Below the pieces are notes generated by a model. It saw only the letters and a list, made by a program, of their open reading frames with translations, ran no database searches and was not told where the DNA came from. A stretch of 64,000 bases of DNA from Pegea sp. RAD2-039 (taxonomy: Eukaryota; Chordata; Thaliacea; Salpida; Salpidae): assembly GCA_034620365.1 (NCBI GenBank), contig JAQGEQ010000011.1, positions 868,001 to 932,000 on the forward strand, in the 5' to 3' direction. This document shows positions 46,501-61,500 of this stretch, in pieces. The position numbers and the translations under genes were made by a program. Numbering within the stretch: position 1 is the first letter of the stretch; every line of letters starts with the position of its first letter.

Positions 46501-49500
46501 TTAGGTTTTAGATTTTCTTGGTTTAAATCAAAGCAAAGAGCAGAAGGAAAAAATGTTTTCTATGTTGGCTTTATGGAAGATAACTTAAGAAAAGTGAGTT
46601 TTTAGTTGTATATTTAAAATACTTTCAATGTTCTTTCACAAAACAGAAGATTGAAAAAGTTAGTCCCAACATGCGATTGACTAAACACCAAAAATATAAA
46701 AATCATAAACAACATACAACAACATGCTTCTCACCAGATACTTGACTGAAATCTAATAAAAAAATTATACTTCAATAAAAAAAGTTGAAATTTAATGTAA
46801 ACCCAGGTAAAAACTTGCTGCAAAAATCAGATATATTTTCAATAGTAAAGGACCAAGTTTGATAGACGGGTTTTATTTCAAAAACATAAATCATTTTTTG
46901 GCTTCTGAATATTTAAGATATCTTTATAGGTGATTTTGAAAAGTATAATTGTTAGACCAAATGAATTCACTTATAACAAATTCTGATCGAATTAAAATGT
47001 AGGTACGGCTTTAAATGTAAAACAAACATAATCAAGCAACTGATTAAGTTTTTATTACAAATTGTTATCACTTTTTCAAAAAAAGGTAAAAAAAACTTTA
47101 AAATTAGTTCGATTTTTCTATGAAAAATTGATTAGTCTTAAATTTCAGAATTTTGTATTACTTATCAACTATTAACTATTAATTACCTTCAATTATTTTA
47201 AGCTCTTCATGAATTTAACAAGTCATTGAGTTACAATATCTTAGATAAAATATTATCATTAAAATGAAACCAGCTCATAATGGATGTTAAATTAACTCTT
47301 TTCCAAATCTGGTATCAACAAACTAAATGGCCTCATCAATTCTAGTAGATATAATCAAATTAATCTTCAACATACTTTTAATTTTGCAGAATATTAACTA
47401 GAGTTTTACTGACTAAGTTTAAATGCGCCACAAATATGTTTAAATTGAAAATGATAAATCAAATTTTATCTGCCAGCAGTAAAAAATCTTGACTAGAGCA
47501 CTCGGATTTCAGATATGATTTGCTGAAAAAAAGAAGAACTCACGTTCACTGCAGGTTTCACCTGCATATACAGTAGTACTACAATCACATCTGTATCCTC
47601 TCCATCTTCGCTGACATTCTCCTCCGTTGATACACTTGCACTTCGCCTGGTAAGGTCCTGTGACAACAATCCACGAACACAATCACATTCAAACGCGGGT
47701 TGCATGACAACAACAAGAAAGCAAACAATGTAGAAGAAATAGGTGCAAGAGGAGGCTCTGGGTGAAGTTATTTCTGATTAGATAAGATAACTTTCAAGAT
47801 AAGTTCTAAACGTTTAATGTTTTTAAACTGAGTTGCAGCCCATAAATATCCATAAAAAAGCAAATTACAATTTGTACATATTAAAGACTTTTATAAATCA
47901 AACTTATAGATTATATTTTAATACTTTCTTTTAGTCTTGTAATTTTTCAATAATTTCAAAACTGAAACTTTAATGATATTTTAGTATAAATGTAAAAAAC
48001 TACGCCTTACAACTTGCACCTTTCTTCAACAAAGACATTTTAGTTCATGCAAATCACCCAATCAAAAGTGACGAAGCAAATCGCAGATGTTTATTTCGTC
48101 TTATTATTGAATTTATCATTTTGTCATAAGCATATATATACAAATATATATAAGTTTTCGGGCAACATTCACCAAACCAAATAACTCAAATCTTAAAATT
48201 AACATTTTATAGGTGGCTCAATTTGTGGTATCATGTTTATAAACCCCTTTGACTCAAAATAAGCCTACAAATCGGGCTGTTGCCAACTACTCGCAGTGTG
48301 AGTGTGATGGAGATCAACAATTAACAACTCACCTTGACATCCTTGTAATATAGTTCCATCTACTGGTCTTCGGTAGACACGGTTAGACATCAAATTTATT
48401 AATTTGTTATTGACTACAAATGAGCCGAAACAACCCTCGTATCCATTTCTAGAATACAGATTCTTGGGAAGTTTACTCGAGTACATATCGTTGTCAACCC
48501 CTCCAATGTAAAGGGACTCTGTAAGCACCATCATTTAATAATTGCTTAACAATTTGTATTTAGTGGTTAAAGTTACCATTTAAATATGGGGTAACTAATG
48601 CAGGGAATTCCATCGCTTTTGTGTTATTGTTAATCCACAATCTATAACAATTAGACGGCAACCTTTGGATTTTCACTTGATGCCATCTGTTGTTGTTGAT
48701 TGCGACGTCTACAGTTAAAGACTGCCAAAAATATTTGTTTCTTTAATCAGTTTCATGAAGTAAATTCTACACCAAAAAGAATCTTATTGACTCTGTACTT
48801 ACTTCAGTCTTCCCATTGGCAGCAACAAAGAAAAATAACTTTCCATTCATCAATTCAACTGCGATATAATCATTAGTTGAACCTCTATTAAACAAGATGA
48901 TTCCATCTGATACAATAGTACGAAGACTGAACGAGATGCTGAGACTTCTGCATTAAAATCATTTCATTAATTTTTAACTACTTTTTTTCTCCAGCAGTTA
49001 CCCGCCAGCTCCCAGGGCCGCTATTTTAACAAAGCTTTTAGATTCAACAAATGAGACTGGATAAGCCACTACTTCTTTTTCTTGAAGCCACGAGCTGTTA
49101 TACGAACAAGAGACTTCTCCGTAGAAACAGCTGATCAAACAAAAGCGATAATCTTCTACAAAAGTCAAATTTCTAACAACCTATCCATTAGATATTTTCC
49201 ATCAAGGACAAAGTTCTCAACTAGTCCAATTAGTGGGCCAAACAGACCATCAACACTGTTTTTTGGTGAAATAATTTTTCCAATGTGTAATTGGTCATAA
49301 GCAAGTGAAGTGTGGCCCTTTCTTAGGTCCACTTTTATGTAAGAAAATTTAGCCATTATCTAATAATTAATGAGGAAAGTAAGGGACTTACGAGCCACAA
49401 TATCTCCATCCACCTCTAATATCAGCTTTCGACTTCTTCTATGGACTCGAACCACGTGCCAGTTACCGTCAGCCAACCCTGAGCCAGCTACTAACGACTG

Positions 49501-52500
49501 TATCCCTTCCCCTGTCAAGTAGTTCAATTTTTCTTTTGAAATATTTTCAATCGCTTAGAGCGGATTAAAAAGTGAGTTTAAACGAAAATGTGTTGCTGAA
49601 GTTAAGACTTTGAAACGTTATAATTGAAATTGTAAATCCAATCAATAAGCTTAAGAGTTTGTCAAGTCTTAACATTTCTATTTGCTCTCTTAACATTTGA
49701 CCTTTTATTTCATTGCTTTTAAGTTCGAAGGAGTTTAAATGATTTTAAGATAATCTTAAAGGAGTTATTTTGATGTTAAAAAAATTTATAATCATAACTC
49801 AAAGTTGTTTCTTATTTAAAACAAAAAGTTAATACTTGTTAAAAGTATTTTTGTTGTTATTTTATTTGATGAACTAACTAACAGTGTTTTAGAACCATAT
49901 AAAACTTAATTCAAATGAAAAATTTTGATCAAAAATCTGATTTGAGAAGTTATTGTAAAAGATCTAAGCTTGAAAAAAATTAGAAACATTAAAAACAAAG
50001 ATGGCAAACAGAGAAACATGTAAACAGTTGAAAGAATTTTTCCATTAAATTAAAAAAGAGTTAACAAACATCCTTTGTAGATCATTTCACAAGCTTTTAA
50101 AATAAAAATAAGCAAGCAAACAAAAAATTAAACAAGACTGCAAAACTTCTAACCAAGATTTATATCTGGATAAATCTACAAAATCTACATTCAAACCGAC
50201 CAACTTTATTTCAAGTAAGATGCATTCAAGCCCTATTACAGGCTCAAAGTGACCAGAAGTAAGGTTCAAGTATCATTTGAGGTTTTGTTAAAAATTCACC
50301 CATATGTTAATAGTGCCATAACATAAATAGCAAACCTTTGGTACAAATGTGTTAAAAAATTGATGTAAGCCAACACATTTGGTTTGTAAGAATTAATCAA
50401 TTTTTTACATGCATATCATCTATGAAACAAAACAGTTCAAACTTAATGCAAACGAAAAATAGAAAAGACAAAAATAAGGACTTACGAGGATAAGATGGTG
50501 GATCTGCTGAAGGATCATCTGTAATGAACAAACGAGCAAACATTTTTCTATTTGACATTTAAACAACAAACTGTGAATGACAAACAATTTAATTTTCGAT
50601 GCATGTGAGTAACTACTTAAAATATGGAAAAATATTTGTAATTTTGATATTTTAACTTATGTAGAAGACTGTGTATATATTGAATAGCAAACTAAATTCC
50701 GGCAAACTTAGTTTGATTTTGGCCTACAGATAATTGTCGTAAGCATTGAACGACTTTAATTTTGCATGCATATGTTACCACTGTGAAAAAGTGAACATTA
50801 GAGTATGCACGGTTTCTATCTACTCACCAATATCGATAGTTAACATAATACTTCCATCAGTTGTAATTGATATTTGCAATTTATCACTACTACTGTTTGA
50901 TGTTGTTGAAAATAATAAACCTGAAAAAGGTACGTTTTAATTTCAAAAAGTTTATTTTCAAATTCATTTTAGTTTAGTATGTATTTGAAAACTTTTTTTA
51001 ACATGAGATAAAACTAATCATAGTATTAAATATTATTTTGCTATTACCGGTGATATTACCGATGTACGTTTTGAAACTGCAAGCTTTGAAATGTTAGAAA
51101 CCAAAGTCAATTCCTAACAAGTCTGGCTTTTAGTCATTAAAAGGAGAAAAATCAAAAAGTATTTTTTCACTAATTACTTTGAAAATAGAATTTTGTTTCT
51201 TTTTCATAATATTCTTAATTTTTGTTAAAGATAAGATAATGATGAAAGAAGAACTTGAAATCGATTTCTTTCAATTAGCTTTTATTTTTTAAGTAAAATT
51301 TACTATTACTTAAAATAATCACTTTCAACAGATACTTTTTACACCATTTAACTTTACTAAAAGATTTGAAGTAATAAAGGAATCTTGACCAGCAGTTACA
51401 TAAACACCCAACCACAACCGAGTCGAGAGGTTGAGCTGTAGTTGTCGCATTTTCAGCTACTAGCCATCAAATGAAGTTCTATCGATTCATCGATCTAGCT
51501 TGCTTCGTTTTGAATAATTGATAGAGTTCAGCGTTTTACATCCAATACAAATTGTGGAGATGACACAAGCGGACAAATAAACATGAAATAATTTCTGTTT
51601 AATTTTAATGCCCTTTTAATTTTCGCCGTTTTAATTGTATTAAATCGCACTTTTATTTTTAAAAAGGGATGTCCAAAAACCATTTATGATCTTAAATACC
51701 AATAAAGAATTTTTCAAACAAATTGAAATAAGAAATTTAAAATTCAAAATAAGTTTAGAAAAAAGCTAGCTAATTTTTTGAGAAGTTGTAAGAACCTTGA
51801 CAATACTTTGTTTTAAAACGCATTGAGATGTCTTCCCCTTCACTTTGTTGCTGCTCAGTGCTAGAAAAGCTCATAAACTGAGTCCCGTCGTATCCTGATC
51901 GCTGTACAGCTGAAAGTAACAGTGACTTCAAAGTAAATTTGTTAAGATACAAAAAAGTAAAAACATTTGATAACGTTTCAACATCGAGCGTTTTAAGGTA
52001 GAAGTATTTTTAAGATTCCAGATGTTTGTTACAGCTGGATATGAATCTTTTTAATGTAATGAGATAATAAAGTAAATAAATTTTGTTAATAAAAAGGTCA
52101 ATGAAGGAAACCGATGTCTGAGTTGTATTCTGAAGTTAAATAAAAAGTAATTTGCTGTAGAAACTTTTTTGTATCAAATCGATCTTCTGGAAGCTTTTCG
52201 GGTTTCTTTTATCCAACTTGTTGTCAATGAAATTTAAATTTATTAAAAAATTAAAGCAAACCTATATTGGCAAAAATTCAAATCAGCATTAAGTCTATTC
52301 AAAAGCTCATATCTGTCATTAGTTCACAATTTCGCACAATTAGAGTTTTTGCCAAAACAAAAAGTTATTAGTAACTCGGTTCTGCTCACCAATTTCACAG
52401 ATCTTGCCCTTGTATGAAGTACTGCTGCAATCACACGTGAACCCGTACATCTTGCTTCGACAAAGCCCCTTGTTCTCACATGGCGACTTCTCACATTCAT

Positions 52501-55500
52501 TGGTCATCGCTTCTTTGCATCCAGTATTGATGACGTTTGGATTTGATGGGTTACTACTGAACGAGTTTTCTGCTACAGTCTGCATTTAAGCGATTTTTTT
52601 TAATTTGGTTATAAAATTGGTTGGACAAATTAAATACTAGCTTCGATAGTAAGCCTTTAAGTTGTAACTTTGAATAATTCTTAAAATTATATAAGTTTAT
52701 TCTTGGCAGCATCTAAATAGAATAACCACTATAAATGTTGCAAGCATCAGCTGATTCTCTTTTTTAATTTCTTTAATAAAATGATTGAATTGCTGCAAGC
52801 ATCATTAAAATCTGTCAGTGTTTGACATAACCTGTTTAAACAACGAACAAATGTTCAGGGTCGGTCCACGCAAGTGCATACAGTGATAACATAGCAAGGC
52901 TACTTGGAAAGCGGTCGCAGCTGTTGGCATTCTCATAAAATCAAAATTAAGATAAAAAAATATTAACAAAAAGCTATCTCTGACTAAATATTTCAGCATG
53001 ATTATTACTTTTGATTCTTTTCTGAGTCTTTTACTGCAAATAAAACAAAAAACTTCAAAGTAAATAATAAAAAACAATTCTTCCTCATTCATAAAATTTA
53101 GATTTTCCGCTGTGTAAAAGTGTCTTTGCAAACTTTTTCTAAATGCCATCAGACAGTTTAAAGTGAAAGAAGTAAAAGTATAGAGTTTGCTAAATGTTCA
53201 ATGCATCTGGTGGTTATTAGACCAGTTTTTCTCTACAATCCATTCTTATCTCAGTATCAGCACCAACCACAAACGGGTTTTAAATGATCGAAATTTGGAT
53301 GCAAAGAGAGTGAGAACGTGCCAACAATCGTTATGCACCATCGCTCACCATTATGATCATGGTACGAGCCACCATTTGTAACTTTCATTTTATCCCACTC
53401 ACTATTTCATCGTCTGCAAACTGCAAAGAAAAAGGCGAAAGAAAAGAGGCGAGGCCGGCGGCTTAAGTTCATCAAAAATTAAAAGCTTCTTGAAAAGCCA
53501 TTAAGGCATATAAATTTGAGTAAGTGTCAACAAGAATAAGACGAGCTGCTAAAAATAAAAGTTTCTATCTTTATAACTTCGATATAAGACTTCTGATTGT
53601 ATTAGCTAGGATTACTTTATGTCCGATGAAGAGTGGTAAGATCAAGAGTTGTTAAGCCATGATTAGGGCGCAAACTTTGCATAAGCAGTCTATTCAAATT
53701 TTAAGCGGTTTATTTAAAATTTATTGAATTGAAATTAAAACAACAAAGTTTTCATTTAAATCCGTATTAACCACTAAAAGAAGATTTAAATGAAAAAATT
53801 ATCGATTTCATTTTAATGTTAATATCGGATTTCACTTCTATAATCGAAACTTCGTTAAATCTTTATTTGATTTATGTTTTAGGAAGTAGTTGTAAAATTT
53901 ATTGGTTTTGAGTCACTAATTATCAGTAGTTAGCAATTAACTTAAATATTTGTTAATAAAAGGATTTAGATTGAAAACTTTGGTACATCAACCAGTTCAT
54001 GTTTTATTCAGATAAATGAAAATTTACTTCTATTTGTCATTTGTAAAAACTCTTTTGTTATTTCATCGTAATCAATAATTCAGAAAAGTAGTTGTTGAAA
54101 AACAGTAATTAAAAAATCAATTTTCGTCAAATCAACTTTTGACTTAACTGCTCGTGTGTTGTGGTCATTAAAGTTTTAAACCTTTTTTAAACTTTTATTG
54201 GTTGAAAATAAATACCGAACGCACCTGGACATCAACATTAACTGAATCTTTCTTCACATCACTCATACATCCCAAGAATCCAACTCGACTCTTCAAACCA
54301 ATCTTTTTAAAACTTGTTCCAGCTCTTGTGCCTCCTAACAGCAACTTTTTCATGCTGTTGAGCTCAGTGTTGTCACCCTAAAACAACACGTCGTTGATTT
54401 CATTAACCAGTGACGTCATTTACTCAGTGACCTCCATAGTGATGTTGCGGGTGCGGCCATCGACTGTGAGTGTGATGCTTCGACCATTTCGGTTGAAGAT
54501 TAAATGATGCCATGATCGACCGGTCAACAACAAATCGTTTGGCATTGAGACCTTCAAATAATCGAATCAAGATCACTCTCTTACTACTTCTCATCTTCAC
54601 CTGAGTCTTTCCTGATCCTAGGTCGATTGAACAATGGAGGACTTTGTTGTACAGCTCTAACGCGATGTAATCTTTGTTGTCGTGTCCCGAACCGTACAGG
54701 AGCAAGCCATCCTGAAAGAGTCTCATTAAAAAGGGAAGTTAGAACAAGTTGTAACTAACATCTTCAGAAGTTTTGAATCGAAATTCAATCGAGCCTCTTT
54801 GATCATTACTCCAAGACTCGATTTCAATGAAGGATGTAGGAGTGAGGAAAGTGATAGGACCGCTGATGCCACTATTGGCGTTGCAACTAAATTCAATACC
54901 TCCTTCGATGATTACATCCTTGTGTCCATTCATCGCTAGTCTAGACAGCTCGATAACTTCTAGCGTTCTTTTATTGGCTCCTGTAGCATACGTCACCTGC
55001 ACAAGTAAACAATCAGAAGTTTGAGATGTGATTAAAATGATTAAAATAATAGCAACCTCTTTTAAACATCCTGCAAAGTTACTAGATACAATAGAGCCAG
55101 GCATCCCTAAGTTGTCTACCGTCCCTCCAACAAAGATTTGATCAGTTAGAGTCAACTCGATGTTACTGTCTTCTACATTGCCAGTGGCTACTGCAGTCGC
55201 GTTGTCAACTGTCATCTTGATCTGTCTCAGTCAATAAGTCACTTTGCAGCTTCGACTACAGACATCTTAAAAAAGTTGGTTACGTAGACAACAGATTACA
55301 AGAGCAAGCTGTTAGTTAGATGCCATGCAAAAACACTTGATTTGAAAATAGTTGCTTGTAGTTTCACATATCTGTAAATGGCTTTGATAAAAATATGATT
55401 TAACAATTTAGAGTTTTTTATTTCAATGTTTTTCTTTGAACGTAATAAGTCTTTAAAGAGATTTTTAAGAAGCTTTGAAAATTGAACCATATCTTATTAA

Positions 55501-58500
55501 TTAGAAAAAAATTTGCAAAAGTTTCATAGAACTCGCTAGTAGTTTTACTATTAAGCTATTTAACTACAGAAATAAAATAACGTAAAAAAGTTATTTTAAA
55601 GGTCTAATAGTTAGTGTAATAAAAATGAAAATAAATAATTTATGGTAATCACATGACTAAATTTTAGTAGACAAGAAAGGTATAATTTATTAGAAATTAA
55701 ATCTTTCAAAATATTTGAATTCAATTCACTTATTAATATTTTTCTAGAAATACTTATCACAAATTTAAAATAATTTTTTAACAAACAAACTTACTACAGA
55801 ACAGTTCATAACATCATGTGAAAGTACTATCGAAATGCGTAGCAGAAAGATTTCAAAACCAAATAAAAAGTTGTAGCTGCATCAACAGTATCAACAGGTA
55901 GAATCATTACATGCATAACAATCAGATGCACAGAAAGTTAGAAAATTAACGATGAAAGAAGTTTTGATCACAAACTAAAGTTGTCTCCCAAGTAATCAGC
56001 ACAATAAACAACTAACTTATACATCAATTATACCAACTAAATTAATAATAGGTAGATTTGTAGCTATGGAATATTTTTTAAATGACAATATATTTCTTTT
56101 ATGGGATAATCACACAATTTGATTGCGTTTTTTTTTGGTAAATGGTTTGTCTTTTCTTGGAATAGATAAGTGTAAAATTATAGGAAAGAGTAATATCTGA
56201 GTTAAAAGCTCCATCCATAAATGTCAACATTTTTCATTTGAAGTTATTATACCCCCAATCGAAAGTATTTTCTAATCTGAAGTTGATGCTAATTAGCTTA
56301 ATCTTTTCAATAAATATCTACAATTTTGACCCAGCAGATGATGTGCTAATATGAGGCCTATTATTGCATATTTAAGAAATCAGATTGTGTAATTTGAGAA
56401 TATTGCGATCATGAGATCAAACTACAGAACATCAACGATACATAATTGTTGATAGTGTCGAGTATGATGTCTTCCTATATCCTTTTAGGCAAAAAGACTT
56501 TACGTTGCTTGATGAAGGGAGAAAATTGGGCAAGAGATTATTCTAAAGATCATTTTCAAAGAATCAAAAAATGTTCTTCAAAGTCAATTTCGAAGCTAGC
56601 AAGCTGTTCAACCATCATATCAGCATGCAACGATGACGTCAGTAGCAGGCAACAATGACGTCAACACAACACAAGAGGTATGGAGTCGAGCAGGGCGGTC
56701 TCGTACCGAAATAGAAGGCAGATCGGGCCGGCCAGGATGTCCGTGTCGCGCTCTCTCGCCGCTCGTTAGGTGGCGCACTCTCTCCGTCAAACCCTTCGCG
56801 GCGAATCACGCGATTGGTAAGCGAGAAAAAGAAAACAAACAAACAACGCCATCGGGCGGCAGGTGGGTAGTTGGGCGTGACGTCGTCAAGTGCTCATAGC
56901 TGATTGGCTGATGTTAGTCGAAGGTGGAAGCTGATGTCACTAGGTGGCGATGAGGAGCGTTAACAGCGACTACGACGACGAAGACGACGACGATCGCGAT
57001 TTAATCTCGCTTCTCATTTCTAATACACTGGTGGCTACCACCGGCCGAAAGAGTGAAAAGCGGGTTGCGTGGTGGCTGGTCCCAGCTCTTACTAACCTCT
57101 TTTTGTTCCCTGGTGATAGTGACATTGTGCCACTTGTTGTTATTGAAAGGTTCATCAGTCGTTTCTAGGGTCAGAGTAGTCTCCCCTGCTCCTAAGTTCA
57201 CCGCCAACAGCAATTTCCCTCCTCTCAAAAAAAAGTTTAGATAATCTCTTGATCTTCCTGAGGTAAGAGTATCAGTTAGAGATGCAGGTGATGCTGCAGA
57301 TCAGTTAATGATCATTAACCAGTGTGTAAAATCAATCCATTGCTTTGTCGCGTTTTAAAAGAGAGTTTGATCTCATTATGAAGACTGGTAACTCCTCGAG
57401 GTGGTAGGATATAGCTGAACCATTCGGATCCATGAAATGTTGCAACTGCTTCCCCCGCAGCTGAATCAACAAAACATTTCAGCTTGGTGGAAAATAGATT
57501 AATCAAGATGTGGAGATAAATAGGTTGCAAAACAAAATGAATTTTTCAACATCAACAAATTAAAAAGTTAAAAAGCTTTCAATAATTTGTTAAGATGAAT
57601 TGCAGCATGAATTGCAAGCAGGCAGGCAAGCGGATGAGTTAGAGACAACATTTGTTCAAATTACAAACTTTATTTTGAGGCAACTAGGTCTATTTCAATC
57701 TAGCAATAAACTAGACTTTAATAATTTCAATTTTAAAACATGTAAGATGCAAGCTTAATTCATTTAATGTTTTTTTTTCACTTAAGAAAAACTTAGATAG
57801 TTGCCACTACAAACAACGAAGAGTTTAATGCTAGCAGTTGCTGCCAGCTGTAATCAAGATCTTTTAGAATGTCAATAAAAGTATAATTTGGCTAATTTAA
57901 ATTTTCCGCTAATAGCAAATGTGGAAAAGCAATTTTCGGTTTTTTAATTAATAACTAATTAAGCTAACTTAGATAACTTTGCAATATTCTTCAGTAACAG
58001 TTTCACCAAAACTTAAATTTATAACTCATCTCAAATTTTTACTTAATTTCAATCATAAAAAGTCAAAAGTGAAGAAAAAATTGGAAAGTTTTTGAATTTT
58101 TGGAAATATATTTTTCGCAGTTTATTTAAATTTTATAACTTTGTAATTAACTCATAATACTTTTTATTAGGTAAATGATTACTTAAAATTATTTATTTAA
58201 AAAGTCCAATCCTTTTAAGGTTTCAACTTGAAATATAGCTAATTGAATTAATTCTAAGTGTTTGTGTTGAAAATTTACAAATTGTCAAATTTAAAACCCT
58301 TTTTAGTTGAGAAATAGAATTGCTACATAAAAATCGACTTTTGGGTCTATCTGAAACATTGATTTTCAAGCGGTGACGAATTGAAACATTGGATGATAGT
58401 CAGTTAATTGATTTTTGAAAAAAAATGTCAACTTTAAAAGTACTCTTTCATTCGCTCTTTGATGAAAAATAAGAACAAATACTTTTTATGAAACTTATCG

Positions 58501-61500
58501 GTTTAAAATTATAAATTATAAGCTCGCGACTTTTACTTAGAAATATTATTTATGTTTGAGTTACAGATTCTCTTAAACTTTTATTATAGGTTATTCACTT
58601 TATCTGATAAAAACTAATTAGTTCTGAGCAGACATCTTCTAATTTTGATCCACGCATATTTTAAAGAGTTGAATTATCTTATAGTTATCTTAAAAGGTTT
58701 ATTTTTGCAATTATTGACGTTGATTTAATTTGGTGACTTTGTATCTCATCCAGGCCCTTCGATTGAATGATAAAGAGAACAACGAGGCAAACTAATTATA
58801 CATGCAAAAAATATCCAAATAAAATCATTAAATTTTAATGCATTCTTATCGCTCTAGCATGTTGCAGGAGAAATATATGAAGATAAGAAAACAAGACCAA
58901 CAACAATTTTTTTTTGGTTTTACTGCTGAAAGAGAAGAAATTAATAAACTGAAAATTGAAACTGTGGAGTTTTATTGATTTTGTAATTTAAAAACAACTC
59001 TTAATTACAAATTTAATTCAATTTTTTAATCTTTTACTTTCTGTTTCACTCATTTTGCAATATGCTATGGGAAGTAATAGAGTTTTATGAAGCTAAGGTT
59101 CAATAAAATCGCTTCTGTAAAAGTAAAATGACTTAAGTAAAGAATAGATTAAAAAAATTGCAGTATTCCATTACCTAAGTAAACTTGGTTAAATGAAAAT
59201 AAATCAAGCCGTTTGGTTACTTAAGAGCTCTGCGAATATCTAAAAGATCAGTTTACTTCAAAAAGAAAATAATAAATCTAATAACGATAATTGACATTTG
59301 AACTACTCAGTCTAACAACTTTTCTATCGTGAACTTTTCACAAAGGTGAAATTTAAAACAGTTTTTTGTTTGTGTATCAGTTGTAATCAAGTTTTCCAAC
59401 AGAATTTCTATTGGTTGATGTAATAAGCTTATGATGTTACACAAAGTTGGATACATTTTATTGATGATGTAGTTAGCGATGTTGACATGATTTAAAAACA
59501 AATGACAATTGTGTAGAAATCTTTGGTGTAACATCAATCTTACCTTCATCAGCCATCATAAGACCAGAATTTAATCCTGAAGGTGATGCTGAGGATTCGG
59601 AAGAGAGTTAAAGATCAACTAATTGGCTGTTGTTGGGGGTTTTAGAGAAAATATAAAAATTTCAAACTTGTAAATCAACCAGCACTTCAAGATGTTAGCT
59701 TAATTAAAGTTCTTTCACATAAACTATAAAAAAAACCTTTAACGTGCAAGCAATCAAATCTAGTTAACAACAAACAGCAGTAGCTTCATTCTGTCGAGTA
59801 ATCATCAACATTCAAGTTATTTCCAGTTTAATTTCAGCTTGTTAGTCAGCCATAAGTAAAAATTGCAACGAGCAATACTTAAGAATGTGGTTCTATTTCC
59901 CAACTCTAAGAAACTTATTTAAAAAAAACAAAACTGAAACATGCAAATGAGTTCAGGGCAGAGAAACTTTTCTAATTAACGATCAAAGGTTTTGAATTTC
60001 TTGTAAAAACTCTACCATTAAAATGTTGAAGTATAAAGTTTATACTTTTAAAAGAACTTTTGTGTATTTCATTATTCTAACATTTCAAATTAAATTTGTG
60101 AATTCAGTAGAATCTTATGAGTTAAGGAATCAAATGGAATTATATTCAAGGTTTTGCTTCTTTTTTTAATTGAAATTTTTCAAGCTATCAGATAAAAACT
60201 GGTTTACAATAACAAAAGATGTTTACTTACCCAGCTGACAGTATGGACCCATAAAATGTGTTTCCGAGCAATCACATGTTGCTACAAAGTCGACGACATT
60301 GCATTTACCGTTGTTCTTACACGGACTTCTACAAAACAAAAAATAAATCCACTACTATAAATCAAAAATAGTTTTTAAAATACACTTCTAAAGTAAAATA
60401 GCTAAAAACTGGAAAAAAAGCCGAAATAAAAATCAAGAAATATTTGTTCAGTCGACTTCATCGTGACTAATTAATATAAAAATTTATTTGAATATTTTAC
60501 AGAATTAGTTATGTTCTAGTTAATTTATTCAAGCATCGACCACCGGGATAAGTCCTAAGCCAGTGAGGTGGGGTGTTAGATTAAATCTCTGATAGAAATT
60601 GCAATAGAAGGAAATTTGAACTGAGAGGAGATATGAAGTTGAACTAATTCAGATTAGAAGCAAATCAAAACACTATCTTAAATCATTTTGCTCACTTCAG
60701 ACTTAAGCTGGGTCAATTTATCAAATACTTATGGGTTTTTATGACATAGTAAATTGCACTGCGTCATAAATTATTAGATCCAAGAAAATGCTCTCAAGAA
60801 AGTAAAGTTATTTCTTAAAGATTGTTTACAAGCTTTGTCAGAATGTGTAAGTTAAAACCAAGTATTATCGTTTATTTTCTAAAGATTTTCGATAAAAACT
60901 TCAAGCAAGAAAGAAATATGTTTTGGTGTCATAGCAATAACAATCGTCAGAGAATCTAGGATTTTATTTATAAGTGAAATTTTGAATTTTAGATGAGCTT
61001 ATACTATTATTGGAGCTAGTGAAAATAAGGTAAATGAATTATTGATAATGGTCTTCATTATTTTTCAAAACATTCTATGAAACGAAGAGAAGTTTAAATA
61101 ATCTTCAGCAGTTAAAAATTATTTGTTGTGATATCTAGAAATGTTCAAGTTCTTTGATATATGATCAGCTGATGTTTTCACAATTTTTTTGACATATAAA
61201 CATAGATCTGCTTGATGTCAATATTCTCTATTGATATGTCAAACGTAACATTGAAGTCATTGATTTTGAGTCATACTATTATTCTTACTCTCTTTAGAAC
61301 TTTTTTTTTAAATTTGTTTTTCCAATTTACTAAATTTATTTTCACTTAACCTTGTCACTGCTGTAAGTAGCCACAAAATCATAAATTTATTATAAACCTG
61401 AAAGTTTTTGTTTGATTTTGAAGCAAACAGTAGTATGATTACTGCCTATAAATAGCTGAATATAAACTATTTACAATCAAGTAAATTCATCTATGTTACA

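Noticed and set aside
54552-54600. Open reading through 54711-54432 as one neurexin exon
   Set aside because: Treating 54600-54552 as a 49-nt GT-AG intron restores the LNS3 frame on both sides; reading through shifts it.
56633-56899. Open frames on both strands in the GC-rich island
   Set aside because: High GC content reduces stop codons; no splice sites in neurexin phase and no family match.
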